DNA of 64,000 bases, taken from the NCBI GenBank assembly GCA_964019055.1, contig OZ025206.1:4092617-4156616 (forward strand), given 5' to 3'. The stretch comes from Anthopleura xanthogrammica. Lineage: Eukaryota > Cnidaria > Anthozoa > Actiniaria > Actiniidae. The position numbers and the translations under genes were made by a program. The notes beneath the pieces were generated by a model. It was not told the origin of the DNA and did not search any database. It worked only from the letters and a program-made list of their open reading frames with translations. Below are positions 21,593 through 35,573 of this stretch, in pieces; within the stretch, counting starts at the first letter, position 1, and every line of letters starts with the position of its first letter.

Positions 21593-23727
21593 ATAGCAAA
21601 GCATAGCACTTGCTAGTTATTATCTTCCATCTTCCTCCCATTTACAATCATGGGCTGTGATTGGATGGTACACAATTTTGCAATTTTGCTATAACATCCA
21701 TTTCAACACCCACTTGAAATCGTTTCGGCCAGTTTGTTCCAGTCCACACTTCCTGTTGTTCTTGTTACCAAGGGTGTGTCATACTGGCAATCGATATACA
21801 ATATACATTTAAAACATTTTTGAATCCCAGATAAGTTCTTAAGAATTCTCTCTAGTATTTTTGATACGCTGCATACATAGTTAAGATTCTTTAAATTCTT
21901 CACCAATGAACTGCAGGTGTATTTCTCTAGCAAATGACGGCTTCACTGCCACTGGAATTCACTGTAAACGTCAATGAAACTGTAGTAAATACATTTTTTC
22001 AAATCAGTTCTTTTCTAGACTTTTTAATTCCTTAACACCTATTGAATGAAGTTTAAGTTTACAACCGACCTAATAAAGATAATCCAGTAATATAACGTGG
22101 ACAAGATAGTATTCAAAAAGTACCGTCAAATTTAATTTTCTCAAATTAGAAGCCATCAAAAAATCTCTTCAACATAATTTTAGGTGTTGACTTCCTTATG
22201 CATGACACTGAGTTATACCGTTATGTCCTAACATGCGTTACATACGAAGCATATGGAGTTATTGGAAACTACATGTGAAACAATTTCGAGCTTATTTCAA
22301 AGGCATTTTAGATGAATCAGTTTATTCACCGTAACATATGAGGTAGCTGATGAAATAGAGTGATTTTACTATGAATATAAATAATACCAATAAACTACAA
22401 CTATTAATTTATTAAAAACCTTTATATAATTGATTCAACCTTGCAGTTTACCAGAGAGAATATGTTAAAATGTTTAGGCCGTGTTTCTAGGATTCTCAAA
22501 GAATTCCGCCACGGCCACCCTAGCCGGGGCGTGTCCTAAAGTTCCTTTTCGTTCCCTAAAATTGCTGTGAGGTCAAAAACATGAGAGTTATGAAAGCATA
22601 GTTGATATTAACTATGATGGAAGTAACTAAATAAAGTCACTCGCTAAATATATTGCTTACAATACAATAAACCTTATTAGGTTCCCTCAAGAGAGCATAA
22701 ATAAGAGACAGGAAAACTTCTTAATACCGCGCGCGCCATGTGAATTCCCGGTTGGGTTATGTTGATTAGGAAAAATATTTTTAATAATTTTTTTTGAATA
22801 TTCTGACGATTAAGCACAAACTATATTCGCGGAAAGCGTTCTGTATAAGTAGGAAAATGGACATCTTGCATGAGAGCGCGCACTTCAAATACAACTGCAC
22901 TCAGTATGCACGTGCTATTGTGTGCGAGTTTTCAGTTGGTACTTTTCTTCATTGCAAAAGAGAACTCAGATTGCGGATTCTATTTGTCGAAATGTTTTCA
23001 TAGTGACTACATTACCACCGGACATTAGACGTTTGACAACACTAGATTTAGAAAACGATCAAATTAAGTATAAAAAATGCTTACATGATTTTGTAGTCAT
23101 TCGCCACTTTTTTTTTCTGCTATTATTTTTCTAACCGTACTCTTAATTACACAAAGTGAAAACAAAATACTTCAAAAAGTATGAATGATATTTGGTTTTA
23201 GTAATGATATGTGAGCATATTGTGTGACACTCCTACAAACCGCGTGCAGTTTGGCATGATTAAACATCCAGACCATGACATGGAAAACAAAGTGAACCCA
23301 AACGGCTGTGACCAATTTTATTTAATAATGATACAGTGTCTCTCCTGTCCTTTCCTTGCCCCATCACGTCCCTTGAAAAATATATAAAACTATTACTTCT
23401 GGACTTATAATTTTTATTGGTCCCCAACATTTGTTCTGTTTAAGATATGTAAGGCATATTAGAATGGACTCCTCTAATGATGAACATTGATAGTCGAAAC
23501 GTGCCGTATTTATTACGATCTGATATGTATATATTTATTGTTAATCAATTAATGGAGTTGAAGAAGGAACCCCAGCCTGCAATAATAAAAGAAACGCAGA
23601 AAAACGAAGACCACGAAACAAAAAATACTCTATTATAATTATTAATTTATAATGAAAATCCATTGGAAAAAATGTTTAAAAACTATTACTTCTGGAATTA
23701 TAATTTGACAAATCAATGATAATGCTG
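21593..23727. other. spacer between the inverted arms
   Basis: A 2.1-kb single-copy stretch between the 5' sides of two divergent FGF genes. It likely includes shared or separate promoter and enhancer sequence. No ORF of note is visible. A short GC-richer patch with GGCCGTG / CACGGCC complementarity lies near 22478-22545. Confidence 0.5.
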
Positions 23728-24264
23728 GAATAACAGACGAGTTTTCCAATATTTTTTGTTCCATGTCTTCACTGATTTTTTGTCTCAGTTTCATTTGTTC
23801 TTTGTCTGCACCAAATTTTTTGCATGTTTTTTATTTGTTCGTTATTTTTTTGGGCTGATCAAACAAACAAAATTCCATTTCCCTGATACATAAGTCAGGA
23901 ATAAAGTGGCTAAGTTTAGATTAGATAGTCGAGTGGTGATAATAGAGGAACTCTATATGGACGATTAATTGTCAGAAAAACAAACCAAAATCGAAAGTAA
24001 CCTTTTGTCTCCAATTAAAAGTCACAAATAGTTTGTAAAAAAACATACTAATATCACTAGAAATTATCCTCCCACAACTTGGTCACAGATTAATGAAAGC
24101 ATCGTTCAAATATGATCGTACTTTCCTCTGCAAATCATTCATGTCTATCGTCCTACCCAGCCTGATTCTTTCCATTCACTTACAGCATATAAAAATGCTG
24201 CTTGCAAGATTGAAAATCACTCTTATCAGAGAAACAACATCTAAAGCAAGGTACTGTTTTATCC

Positions 24265-26021
<1,757 letters not shown>

Positions 26022-26196
26022 GATCTGCAGCAGTTGATAGATGGTGACCATTCATTAATCAGTCTGTGCGAGAGTTCATCTTAGCCGGTTAAAAACAACA
26101 TGGATAGATAGAATAACAATCTTAAGATGAAAATGCAGAGACGAAGATAATTAAATGATTGGCGCAAAAAATTGTAGTTTGTTTTTGCTGTTACAT

Positions 26197-26497
26197 GGGT
26201 GGCATGGGTGGCGTAGAGGTTTACCGCTCGCTGTGGTCCGAGTGCGAGCCCCGGCTCGGGTCAGATCATGTGTTAGCTGAGTTTGTTTGATGTGTTGTTC
26301 TCTCCTGTGCCACGAGGGGTTTTTTTCCGGGTTCTCTGGTTTCCTCCCTCCGTAAAAATCAACATGTGAGTAGTGAGTATAATGTAGTGGTAGTGTGTGT
26401 GAGTGACAGTGGGCCAAATTGGAAACCAGTATTAAGTTACTGAATTTGAATCCCACTATAAAAAATTGATTTATTTATTTATTTTATTTATTTATTA
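26197..26497 (+). mobile_element. tRNA-derived SINE, best copy in the window
   Basis: It begins with a tRNA-like head: box A is TGGCGTAGAGG at 26209-26219, followed by a degenerate box B near 26242-26252. The body contains GTTTGTTTGATGTGTTG and a conserved block with GGGTTCTCTGG and TTTCCTCCCTCC, and it ends in an AT-rich (TTTA)n tail. The left inverted arm has no insertion at the equivalent site near 18925-18932. Confidence 0.8.
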
Positions 26498-26540
26498 TTT
26501 GCTAATTCAATTATGACCAGCATTGGTCAAGCTTGTTCAA

Positions 26541-26710
26541 AACGGCAGTATAAATATGACCTATCTGACTTTATCCTTCACTTGACTCTGAAGATGACTT
26601 CCGCTCAGGTTGTCGAAACGTCAGTCACATCAAACAGTCCTTCTCAGGACTACATTCACCCGGATGATCATAATACAAATATTGTTTCTTCGACAAATAT
26701 TGTTACTTCG
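26541..26710. mobile_element. insertion of an unidentified short element in the right arm
   Basis: About 170 bp absent from the left arm, between sequence homologous to AGCTTGTTCAAA and ATTCTGGTTCATTCC. It contains a GACTTCCGCTCAGG and GTCGAAACGTCAGTC segment of a kind seen in dispersed metazoan repeats. Confidence 0.6.
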
Positions 26711-27004
26711 ATAAATTCTGGTTCATTCCCAGCCCTTAACTAATCACGATAAAATTGCTGAGATCTTCTTTTGATCTCTTTTCCATCTCTATAAATTTGA
26801 AATGGTTTGAGATCCTTACAAGTGAAAAGCATTAATCAAGGATGTCTTTTCAACCTTTAAATGGGTAAAACTCTTCAAAGAATTCGAAGAAAAACTTTAT
26901 AAAATTAATATTCAAGATTGTTACCATTTAATACGTGAAACAAAATTTGACAGTCAGTCAAAAACAAAAAAATTTTAGACAATAGTTTTTCACTAAGGTT
27001 TCCT

Positions 27005-27327
27005 AGGCCTTACAATGAGGACACTCGAACCATGAACACTTGATATTTTTATATTTTTTATTTTATGAACTTTCTACTGCTTCAAACCTTCTGAAAATGA
27101 AGCACTGAACTCAAATAATCTTATTGTTCAAAATAAATCATATTTCCAATCGATTCACACAAGGGATAAAGGAGGAAAAAGTATGAAAAAACCTCAAAGT
27201 GTTCAAGGTTCGAGTGTCCTCACTGTAAGGCTGGTTCACACTTGACATAAGCATAAGCAGAAGAAAATGGAAATGTTTTCATTTTCTTATGCTTATGTTC
27301 ATGCTTATGTCAAGTGTGAACCAGCCT
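27005..27327. mobile_element. two adjacent foldback elements inserted in the right arm
   Basis: The first (about 27009-27230) has inverted ends CCTTACA...GAGGACACTCGAACC and their complement. The second (27229-27326) is a 98-bp hairpin with ends GGCTGGTTCACACTTGAC and its complement, next to TAA/TTA. The left arm reads straight through here near 18596, giving the empty site. Confidence 0.75.
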
Positions 27328-27572
27328 TAATGTTGAGAGGTCTGTTTGAAGATTTCATGGTTCACGTGTCTCTTAGAAGTGACTGACGTCTCTAGCATTA
27401 CGGTTGACCTCACCCAGATATGGATGGATGCTTTGCTAAAAACAGAATGTCACGTCGAGAACCTGGCGGTGTAGAAAAAAATATCTGAAATGCGGGTCCT
27501 CGTTAGAATTAATTTTTTTTGGTTTTTAGCCTTGGCAAATTGAACTCGTTCTGATGTCCTTTAAAGTGAGGC

Positions 27573-28523
27573 CAATATATGGTTCTTACAGCATTTGATA
27601 CAAAGCGCCGTTTTAAAACCTGTCAAAACGTCCAAAATATTCAATACATCAGAAAGATTACATCCCTGGAGTCATTAAAGAAGTTAACGATCTTTTTGAC
27701 TTGTTTATTTGCACAATATGATTTGGTATATTTGATATATATCTTCAGACGTTTCGCCTGCGACAGCTTTGTCAATGAATGCAAACGAATGAACGATATC
27801 CAGGATAGTTTAATGGCATTAATGTAACACCAACATACTGCTATACGAATACTGTTAAAAACAGTTTAAACTTTGAAACACTATTTAATATGTGTCTCCG
27901 GCAGAGCAATAGCATTGACAATATTAATGCGAAATTCTTCTTCGTCGGGGTTTTTGTGTGGAAACCCTAATATTTTGGCATGTAGTCAGACACTGACCAT
28001 AATTTGGCGCCTCTTTTATCAAAAGAAATCATATATTTTTCATGAAAGCAAAATGTCTTCAGTTTCAAGCACTGATATAAATTTTATATCATATATATTA
28101 TATTAGGTTATATATAAGAATCAAAATTAAAAATTCTGTTTCGATCCCTGGAAGTTTCACTAACTTTCTAATCCACTGTCATTCAAGTCATTGATATCAG
28201 GCCCGAAAAATCACTTCAAGAGACCTACAGAACTTGGACGTAGTTTCTGAGATATTTAGTATCTAAGTAGTTCACTTAATTTATAGCCTACCCTAACTCT
28301 GAAAATAGAGATGGACTTCATAAAACGCATAAGCTAAATTCTTTCTGTGCATTCAGTGAAAGCAATATTATTTGAGTCTCAACCTTGGTTGGTCGTAGTT
28401 CGAATTGTTTAAGGCTGCTGCAGTTAGTTTCTGCTTTGGTAACAGAAAAAAGCGTTAGATGCCTTTTTATTTTAATTTTGGTCCTAAGAATTTCTTCCGA
28501 GAGATGCAATGGCAAGCAAGATA
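27573..28523. other. spacer between FGF-B and FGF-C
   Basis: AT-rich, with no recognised gene. A TTTATT near 28465 gives an AATAAA on the minus strand about 55 nt past the FGF-C stop, a plausible polyadenylation signal. Confidence 0.5.
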
Positions 28524-30615
28524 TTAGCATTTCGTGTTGGTTATCATCAAGTATTGCACAGATTTCTGGTACTTTTTGGTACGAGTACCATTCTTGGTTG
28601 CACCGTTCTTCCTGATGGCCACAAACGTATCATGCAAGACTGTTTGGTAGTATTTGTTGGATGCAAAGGTGTGATAACCAGAGCTTTGTAAAACATTCTT
28701 GAAAACTGTTTCTTCGTTTGGGACGCTCTGAAAGAATTAGAAAATATTTGCTTATTTAATGGTCGGTGTAGTCTGTGAAGTAACAAAGCAACGAAACAGT
28801 GTTGGAAAGGAAAGTAGGGCATAGAGAAGAGAAAAGAGGGTTTAGATTGGAAACAACATCAATTTTCTAGAACATTGGAACAACTTGTAGCCAGATCTAA
28901 GTCAGGAACGCATGGATCGATAAAAGTATCGATTGAGCAGCTAAAGTATCGTCACGAGTCGAGATCATCCTTATACCCGTTGCACCTACTTCAGTACTTA
29001 CTTACTGCCCATTATGGCTAGCTGACATGTAGGGCAGCAACAAAGGATGACCACTTAGTCTTCTCCTTTGTTGCTGTTTCCGTAACACGAATGTGTCCAA
29101 CCCCCTAACCTGGAGGACCGGTGGATAGCGCTTCGACCAGCCTCTACCCTTCAACCTGTCTGGTTTGGGTCACCCTACCAGGAGACTCTTGCCGGCATAG
29201 CTCTAGGGGTCATAGAGACACACAAGCTCTACGACCACGACAAGGTGGCTATCTGCCAGAGAGAATCATTTCCCCATTCATACATTATTCTGGATCCTTC
29301 CAAAAGGGTCTTATCAGAGTATAATTTGAATGCAAATGCATTGATATTAAAGAAAGTAAGGTTTGGAATGTGCATTCAACGGATTTTTTGATTCCTTACC
29401 GATGAGTATAGATATCCTTTGCTGTTCATGGCCAGATATCGTCCAGATTTAACACCTTTTATTGTTACCAAACCAGTACCAACTGAACTGACCTCGAGAT
29501 GAACTGAAAAATGAAATGAAAAATGAAAAACGTTTTTAATTTATTGGATAAAGAAAGGCAGTTCCGTTTCTCTGGAAGTTTTGCTAATCGAGATATCGTA
29601 TGAAGTCCCTTTGCAAGAAAAGAACCTTGGAGTAAGCTGTCATGCCCCTAACTTTTTTGAATTTCATCGAATCTTGAGAAAATCTTTGGGCTAATCCAAG
29701 TCAGGGCACAGCTAACCTAACAGATAGAATAGCAGATATCAGACCCACACTCCATTGCCTTCAAACATTTGTTTCAAGTCGAGGCATTTGGGTCAACAAA
29801 AGGGTGAACAATACAGTGAGTATAGAAACTGCCAATCAAGAAAGACACCTAACAAACTCTACTTTTTGAGAGCAAATCGAGTTAAGATTTGATCGATTCA
29901 CTATTCTGCTCTTACCGTTATGGCTGTTGCAGTTTATAGTACCACTGACTTCACCATTCTGGTCTATCTGCAGAAACATTCGAGTCCTGCTGAACAATTT
30001 TACTCGTGTAGCAATCGAGGTGGTCAGTTGTGAAGCGTTTGGCCTTACTTTGAGAATGCTGATAGGTTGTGCAAATGCTGCATGACCTTTATTGTCGAAG
30101 AATGTTGACAACTGCATGCTAACGAAAAGAGCAATCCACATCTTAAAGAACTGCAAAGAATAATGATCAATATGTGATTAACAGTCTGAAGACTACTCTC
30201 ACCCAAACCATCAGACTCAACACTCATCATAAGATCCTGGGTTCAAACCCTTCACTTTATTCAATCCTCTCTCTTACCTGATGTCAGACACCAGCAACAA
30301 CATTCTTACTGAAGACTACTCTCACCCAGACCATCACACTCAACACTCATCATACCATCCTGGGTTCAAACCCTTTACTTTATTCAATCCTCTCTCTTAC
30401 CTGATGTCAGTCAACAACAACATGCACTGAGTCTTGTTGAAGACTACGCTCATCGTCACACTCATCTGACACTCATCGTACTATCCTAAATTCAAACCTT
30501 TTCCCTTTACTTCTCAGTATGAGAATTCTAATGTTCGTTGATTGACTGTTGACCTCTGCCTGAGAGAAATTTAGTCGTTATCTGGCCTAATAATCCTTAC
30601 CTGGAAGTAACACAT
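28524..30615 (-). CDS. fibroblast growth factor, FGF-C, complete
   Basis: A secreted FGF ligand. Exons 30615-30601 (MCYFQ), 30150-29916, 29503-29400, 28727-28524 give 185 aa with the same phases as the other FGF genes here. The signal peptide spans MCYFQFFKMWIALF to about AAFAQ. The linker has an NAS glycosylation site. The core runs from KLFSRTRMFLQIDQNGEVSG through VTIKGVKSGRYLAMNSKGYL. The last exon carries ETVFKNVLQSSGYHTFASN, FVAIRKNGATKNGTRTKK and ends TNTKC. It is most similar to FGF-D, with near-identical last two exons, which indicates recent tandem duplication or gene conversion. A downstream ATG (30141) would also give a signal peptide. Confidence 0.9.
28985..29300. repeat. GC-rich insert in FGF-C intron
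   Basis: A block of clearly higher GC than its surroundings, inside the last intron of FGF-C and absent from the FGF-D intron. It looks like part of a dispersed retroelement, but I cannot assign it. Confidence 0.4.
30188..30500. repeat. tandem repeat, period about 123-128 bp, 2.5 copies
   Basis: Units start GAAGACTACTCTCACCCA at 30188 and 30311, with a decayed third at 30439. The array sits in the first intron of FGF-C, between the start-codon exon and the core exon. Confidence 0.85.
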
Positions 30616-31497
30616 CGCACTTTTGGTTCCGTTGGAATATACCCACTATGATGATTTATTTCCTAAATCCTTCCTCTGGATTTATGCGGTTAAATTAACT
30701 GTACAAATGTGTTTTTCTTGTATATATAGTATTTCTAGTCGAGACCTATTTTTAAATGTTATAAGGTGTCTAAAATTTTTCAGGGGAACCCCTTCATATG
30801 TTTATGTCAGTAAGATTTATATTTGAACTTCAATAAAATCATTTTACTTCCTTGATATTTTTTTTATCATTTAATAAGGAATACTTAGAGAAATATCACA
30901 GCATGTTGTAGAAAAGGAAAAAATGCAATGTTTTTTTTTTTCATGACAAGAGATTTCATTTTCCAAAGCCAGGAAAAAATTATATTATTTTGCCCTACAA
31001 CATGGCTGTCTTTAAAACATGTTGCACTTGAGTGAATACGACTAGTCAGTTACGAACAAATGCGGAAATATTTTTCAAAAATTATATAGTGGAAAGGAAG
31101 GAAAAATTATTTTTTATACATCCCACACAGTCACCCCATACTCACAGCCCACACTAAGAAGAGTGTTGTTGTTCGTGTGATGACATCAGGCGATCATTGA
31201 TTTCCTCTCATTGGATGAAAAGTTATATTGTTTGAGTGTGATTTCATTTCTGTAAATAGTAACTTCTTCCTGATTCTTGTAGATTAGATTACGTAGTTTC
31301 TCCTTGATTGTGATGATGTTCATCTAAACATTTCTTACTGGATGTAATATATTACAACAAGAAAGGTACCGGTTACAATGAGAGAACAAGAACAACTATA
31401 AGAAACAAGAACAAAACAGTAACGATACAACACGACATAACGAAACAGGCACAATAACTACATACTGTATTTGTACCCACATTAGATAGAGATTAAT

Positions 31498-32200
31498 AAT
31501 GATGATGATGATGATGATGATGGTGATGGTGATGATGGTGATGATGATGGTGATGATGATGATGGTGATGATGATGGTGATGATGATGATGATGATGATG
31601 ATGGTGATGGTGATGGTGATGGTGATGATGGTGATGATGTTACATGATGAGGATGAGGATGAGGATGAGGATGAGGATGAGGATGAGGATGAGGATGAGG
31701 ATGAGGATGAGGATGAGGATGATAGTGATGGTGATGATGATGGTGATAGTGATAGTGATGGTGATGATGATGGTGATGATGATGATGATTGTGATGATGA
31801 TGATGAAGATGATTGCGATGATGAAGATGATGATGATGATAATGATGGTGATGATGAAGATGATGATGATGATGATGATAATGATGGTGATGATGATGAT
31901 GGTGATGATGATGATGATGGTGATGGTGATGGTGATGATGTTACATGATGAGGATGAGGATGAGGATGAGGATGATAGTGATGGTGATGATGATGGTGAT
32001 AGTGATAGTGATGGTGATGATGATGGTGATGATGATGATGATTGTGATGATGATGATGATGAAGATGATGAAGATGATGAAGATGATGATAATGATAGTG
32101 ATGCTGATGCTGATGCTGATGATGATGATGTTGGTGATGGTGGTGATGATGGTGATAGTGATGGTGATGATGATGGTGATGGTGGTGATGATGATGATGT

Positions 32201-32233
<33 letters not shown>
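31498..32233. repeat. (GAT)n/(GGTGAT)n array with 301-bp internal duplication
   Basis: About 735 bp of GAT-based repeat with GGT, GAG and AGT variants. A segment beginning GTTACATGATGAGGATGAGG recurs at 31639 and 31940, so part of the array duplicated as a 301-bp unit. It is open in several frames on both strands only because the repeat has no stop. Confidence 0.95.
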
Positions 32234-32235
<2 letters not shown>

Positions 32236-32591
32236 AATATTATTAACAACAACAACACAACAATTAACAATTACATAAAAACAAAACAACCCGGATTTAA
32301 CAACTACTGATATAACAATACAACAACTATCATAACAACAACACAACAATAGACCTTGTTCAAATATTGCGGCATCAAATAATAAACCAATACCAGCACT
32401 AGAAAGAGCACCCTTACTTTAGTAGCCCTACGAAGATGCAGTATTTCAGGTATAATATCGTCCGAGAAAACTTTTTTTGAAAATTGACAAATTTACAAAC
32501 GTTTCTATTCACTTGGGGTATAGCGTATATCCGAAATATCTGAAAATAGATGAAAAACACTAGAGAGAAAAGCTTTCAATTATCAAAGCAT

Positions 32592-34005
32592 ATAGACCTC
32601 TTGCACGTGACGTCAAAGCAGCTCAATTTGGGAAGCAATTTCCCCCGGGTGGATGTGGAGGCCCGAAAACGCGATACAAAATAAATGTTCAGCGGTATTA
32701 CCCATCTTACCTATAAGACTTCCGGTGGTAATCCAAGCCTCGTAGACTAGTGATACCAGTCACGATATTCTTGTTAGTTACCATGAAGCGACCATTATGG
32801 AAGTGAATTGCTGCGATCTAGTGCCTTTTTGCTTAGTTGTAGCGGCACTATTAAGTATCAATGAAAGAGAACGTAAATCAATAAAAAATCTATGAGGCTG
32901 TGTTAAGTTACACTATAATCCAACATTGCACTGCTACAGTAATGTAGACATCAAGCCACTAAAGTTTCAGTTTCTCCAATTAATGATAAAATGTAGGTGT
33001 CTCGTACAGACTGTATATGGACATGTCCAGCATGACATTTTATATTTGTTGATATATTTATATATAATATATTTCTTGACATATTATACATATTTGTTGG
33101 GTGATTCTTTATAGACTAATAAGTTATTCCACTACTTCATATGTGGTATTAATCATTATAATCCACAAGTGCATCCTGTCTGTAAAGACACAGGTGATCA
33201 CATGAGTTATTCAACCCAGTAATAATTGAGCCAGATTCCTCTAAATACGCTCGCAGCAATAAACGTTTGTCGTTATACACGTTCTATTTTTAAAAATCAA
33301 GAAAAGACCAGTTCGTTAATACAAAGTATAAGCTTTATTTAGTCAATTAACTATGTTTAGACAAAGAAAGTGAGTAAGCAATTGCGACCAGCTGATCTAA
33401 AATAGTGACGTAGAAATGACAAACTTTCTCGATTTTGATTTACTAATATTTTTTCTCAGATCAGCTGGAATATGCTATCTATACATTTTCTGTTGCATTG
33501 GCTGGAGCTGAAAAAAAGCCGTTGCTTGTACATACATACATTATTTTTACATTTGTAAATTACGATATACTATGGACAGCGGAAATTCTGCGACAGAACA
33601 GTAGCGAAGTCAGCGAAGTCAACATCCAAGCAACTTGCGTGGAAAAACTGTCCACAGTGATCGCATCCTAACCAATCTTCATTTACATCAAATCGACATA
33701 TCTTGCACACTTATGGCGAAAATCGTTTGCGCATCTTGATATCAAGGGAGTTTCGATTAGATTAGGCTAATATCGTGACTGGTATCACTAGTCTACGAGG
33801 CTTGGATTACCACCGGAAATCGTATAGGTTAGATGGGTAATACCGCTGAACTTTTTTTTGTATTGCGGTTTCGGGCCTCCACATCCACCCGGGGGAAATA
33901 GCTTCCCGCTCAATTTGGAGGACAAAACAAAAGAATTTCAATCCCCTGAGAATTGCTCTGTCCTTCAAATTGAGCTGCATTCCGAAGTGCTACAAGGAGT
34001 CTATT
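32592..34005. mobile_element. 1.4-kb non-autonomous element with long terminal inverted repeats
   Basis: The left arm (about 32592-32774) and right arm (about 33769-34005) are near-perfect reverse complements over most of their length. Both include the GGTGGATGTGGAGGCCCGAAA and GTAGACTAGTGATACCAGTC segments. The right arm has a small internal insertion. The interior has no transposase-like frame. Confidence 0.8.
33388..33468. mobile_element. CCAGCTGATC-family MITE
   Basis: An 81-bp element with ends CCAGCTGATCTAAAATAG and TTTTCTCAGATCAGCTGG, nested inside the long-TIR element. Other members are at 53136-53680 and, truncated, near 3308. Confidence 0.7.
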
Positions 34006-34770
34006 GCACGGCAGCCATCTTTTTTCCCACGAGAATAAAATTAAAAAATAATCAAAACTGACTGACCTTTTTTTTAATCAAAACGTAAACATAAAATGAA
34101 AAAAGTTAATTATTCGCCTACTTATGCATTAATTACAGTTATGCATTATGATTATACTTCAAAACTAACAAGAATTATCGACGATTAGGCAATAACGAGG
34201 CTTCAGTATACACTATTATTTTCCCCACGAAACACACAGTGCTTAAAACGGTTGTATTTGAACTCCTGGGAAAAGAAATGAAATCTAGCCGACCTGCATT
34301 GTCAGGCAAAGCAGCCTTACCGCTTGCTTCTTTTCCATTGTTTTACAACTTTCTTAACAGTGCGGACACACTAACCGGGACCACTAGACTTAACTGATAA
34401 CAGTATTAGCCAAACAGATCATCACGTTCTCACGGCCATTTCGCATTAATTAGGTAAACACAGCTAGACAGCAGGAGCACATAACAGCATCGAAAATGAG
34501 TGTAATTTCTGTTGAAAACGCAGTTGTGAAAGGTCTACTTATCTAAAGTTCTGTCTTCGAAGAATCCCGAATTTCAAACGATAGCATAGTAAATTCTAGA
34601 CCAAAACTTTGTAAAAATACCGGCTTTGGATTCTTACAGCTGATTGGCCCAGACAGTTTTGGGTTTTAGGTGTTATCAAGTGGTCCCGGTTAGTGTGTCC
34701 GCACAGTAATATTCTCAAGGAATAAAATGTTGTTATTCCTATAAGGAATATGCAGTTGAATACCAAAAAT

Positions 34771-34785
34771 ATTATCATTATCATT

Positions 34786-34871
<86 letters not shown>

Positions 34872-35145
34872 TATCATCATCATTATCATTATCATCATCA
34901 TTATCATTATCATCATTATTATCATTATCATCATCATCATCATTATCATTATCATCATCATCATCATTATCATCATCATTATCATTATCATCATCATTAT
35001 CATTATCATCATCATCATCTTTATCATCATCATCATCATTATCATTATCATTATCATTATCATTATCATCATTATCATCATCATTATCATTATCATCATC
35101 ATCATTATCCTCATCCTCATCCTCATCCTCATCATCATCACCACC

Positions 35146-35179
<34 letters not shown>

Positions 35180-35220
35180 TCACCATCATCCTCATTATCA
35201 TTATCATTATCAATATTATT
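34771..35220. repeat. (ATC)n/(ATT)n trinucleotide array
   Basis: About 450 bp of ATC with interspersed ATT and short runs of CTC and ACC, downstream of FGF-D. Non-coding. Confidence 0.95.
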
Positions 35221-35573
35221 ATCAAAAGAATAAATAATTCTAGCCCCATAGCCTTTTGCTGATTTCAATAAACAGGATGCATTGTGGTCTAGTTTGGGTA
35301 CATGCAATGACAAATAAGGCATGGTAAACAAAAGTTGTTACATTCTAGTTTACCTGTTTGTATTGGCTCTTGGTCTGTAATTCAACAACCTTTGAGGAAG
35401 ATTCTTTCGTACAGAACGATCGCTCGGTTAAATAAGCCTAATTGTTAAACACTTACACACAAAAAAATCTTATTCCACAGCTTCCATATTGCTCGCAAAA
35501 AAGACGGAACTAAAAATGGGAATTTTAGCTCTAAAAGGTCAGTCTTCAGGGAGATACAATGGCAAGCAACACA

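Larger units (their letters stand above)
30616..35573. other. intergenic stretch between FGF-C and FGF-D
   Basis: About 5 kb with no host gene. It holds two long trinucleotide arrays and a long-TIR element, listed separately. The open frames here are repeat translations (poly-His, poly-Asp, poly-Ile) and not genes. Confidence 0.6.

Noticed and set aside
26575..26640. Possible hammerhead ribozyme (CTGAAGA ... GTCGAAAC)
   Set aside because: The core-like words are present, but the expected stem II pairing next to CTGAAGA and GAAA fails by hand, so I do not call it. A covariance-model scan would settle it.
31396..32349. Long His/Asp/Met-rich open frames on both strands
   Set aside because: They are translations of the GAT trinucleotide array; no codon structure, start context or splice signals support a gene.
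34596..35331. Poly-Ile, poly-Asp and poly-Met open frames
   Set aside because: Translations of the ATC/ATT array in several frames at once.
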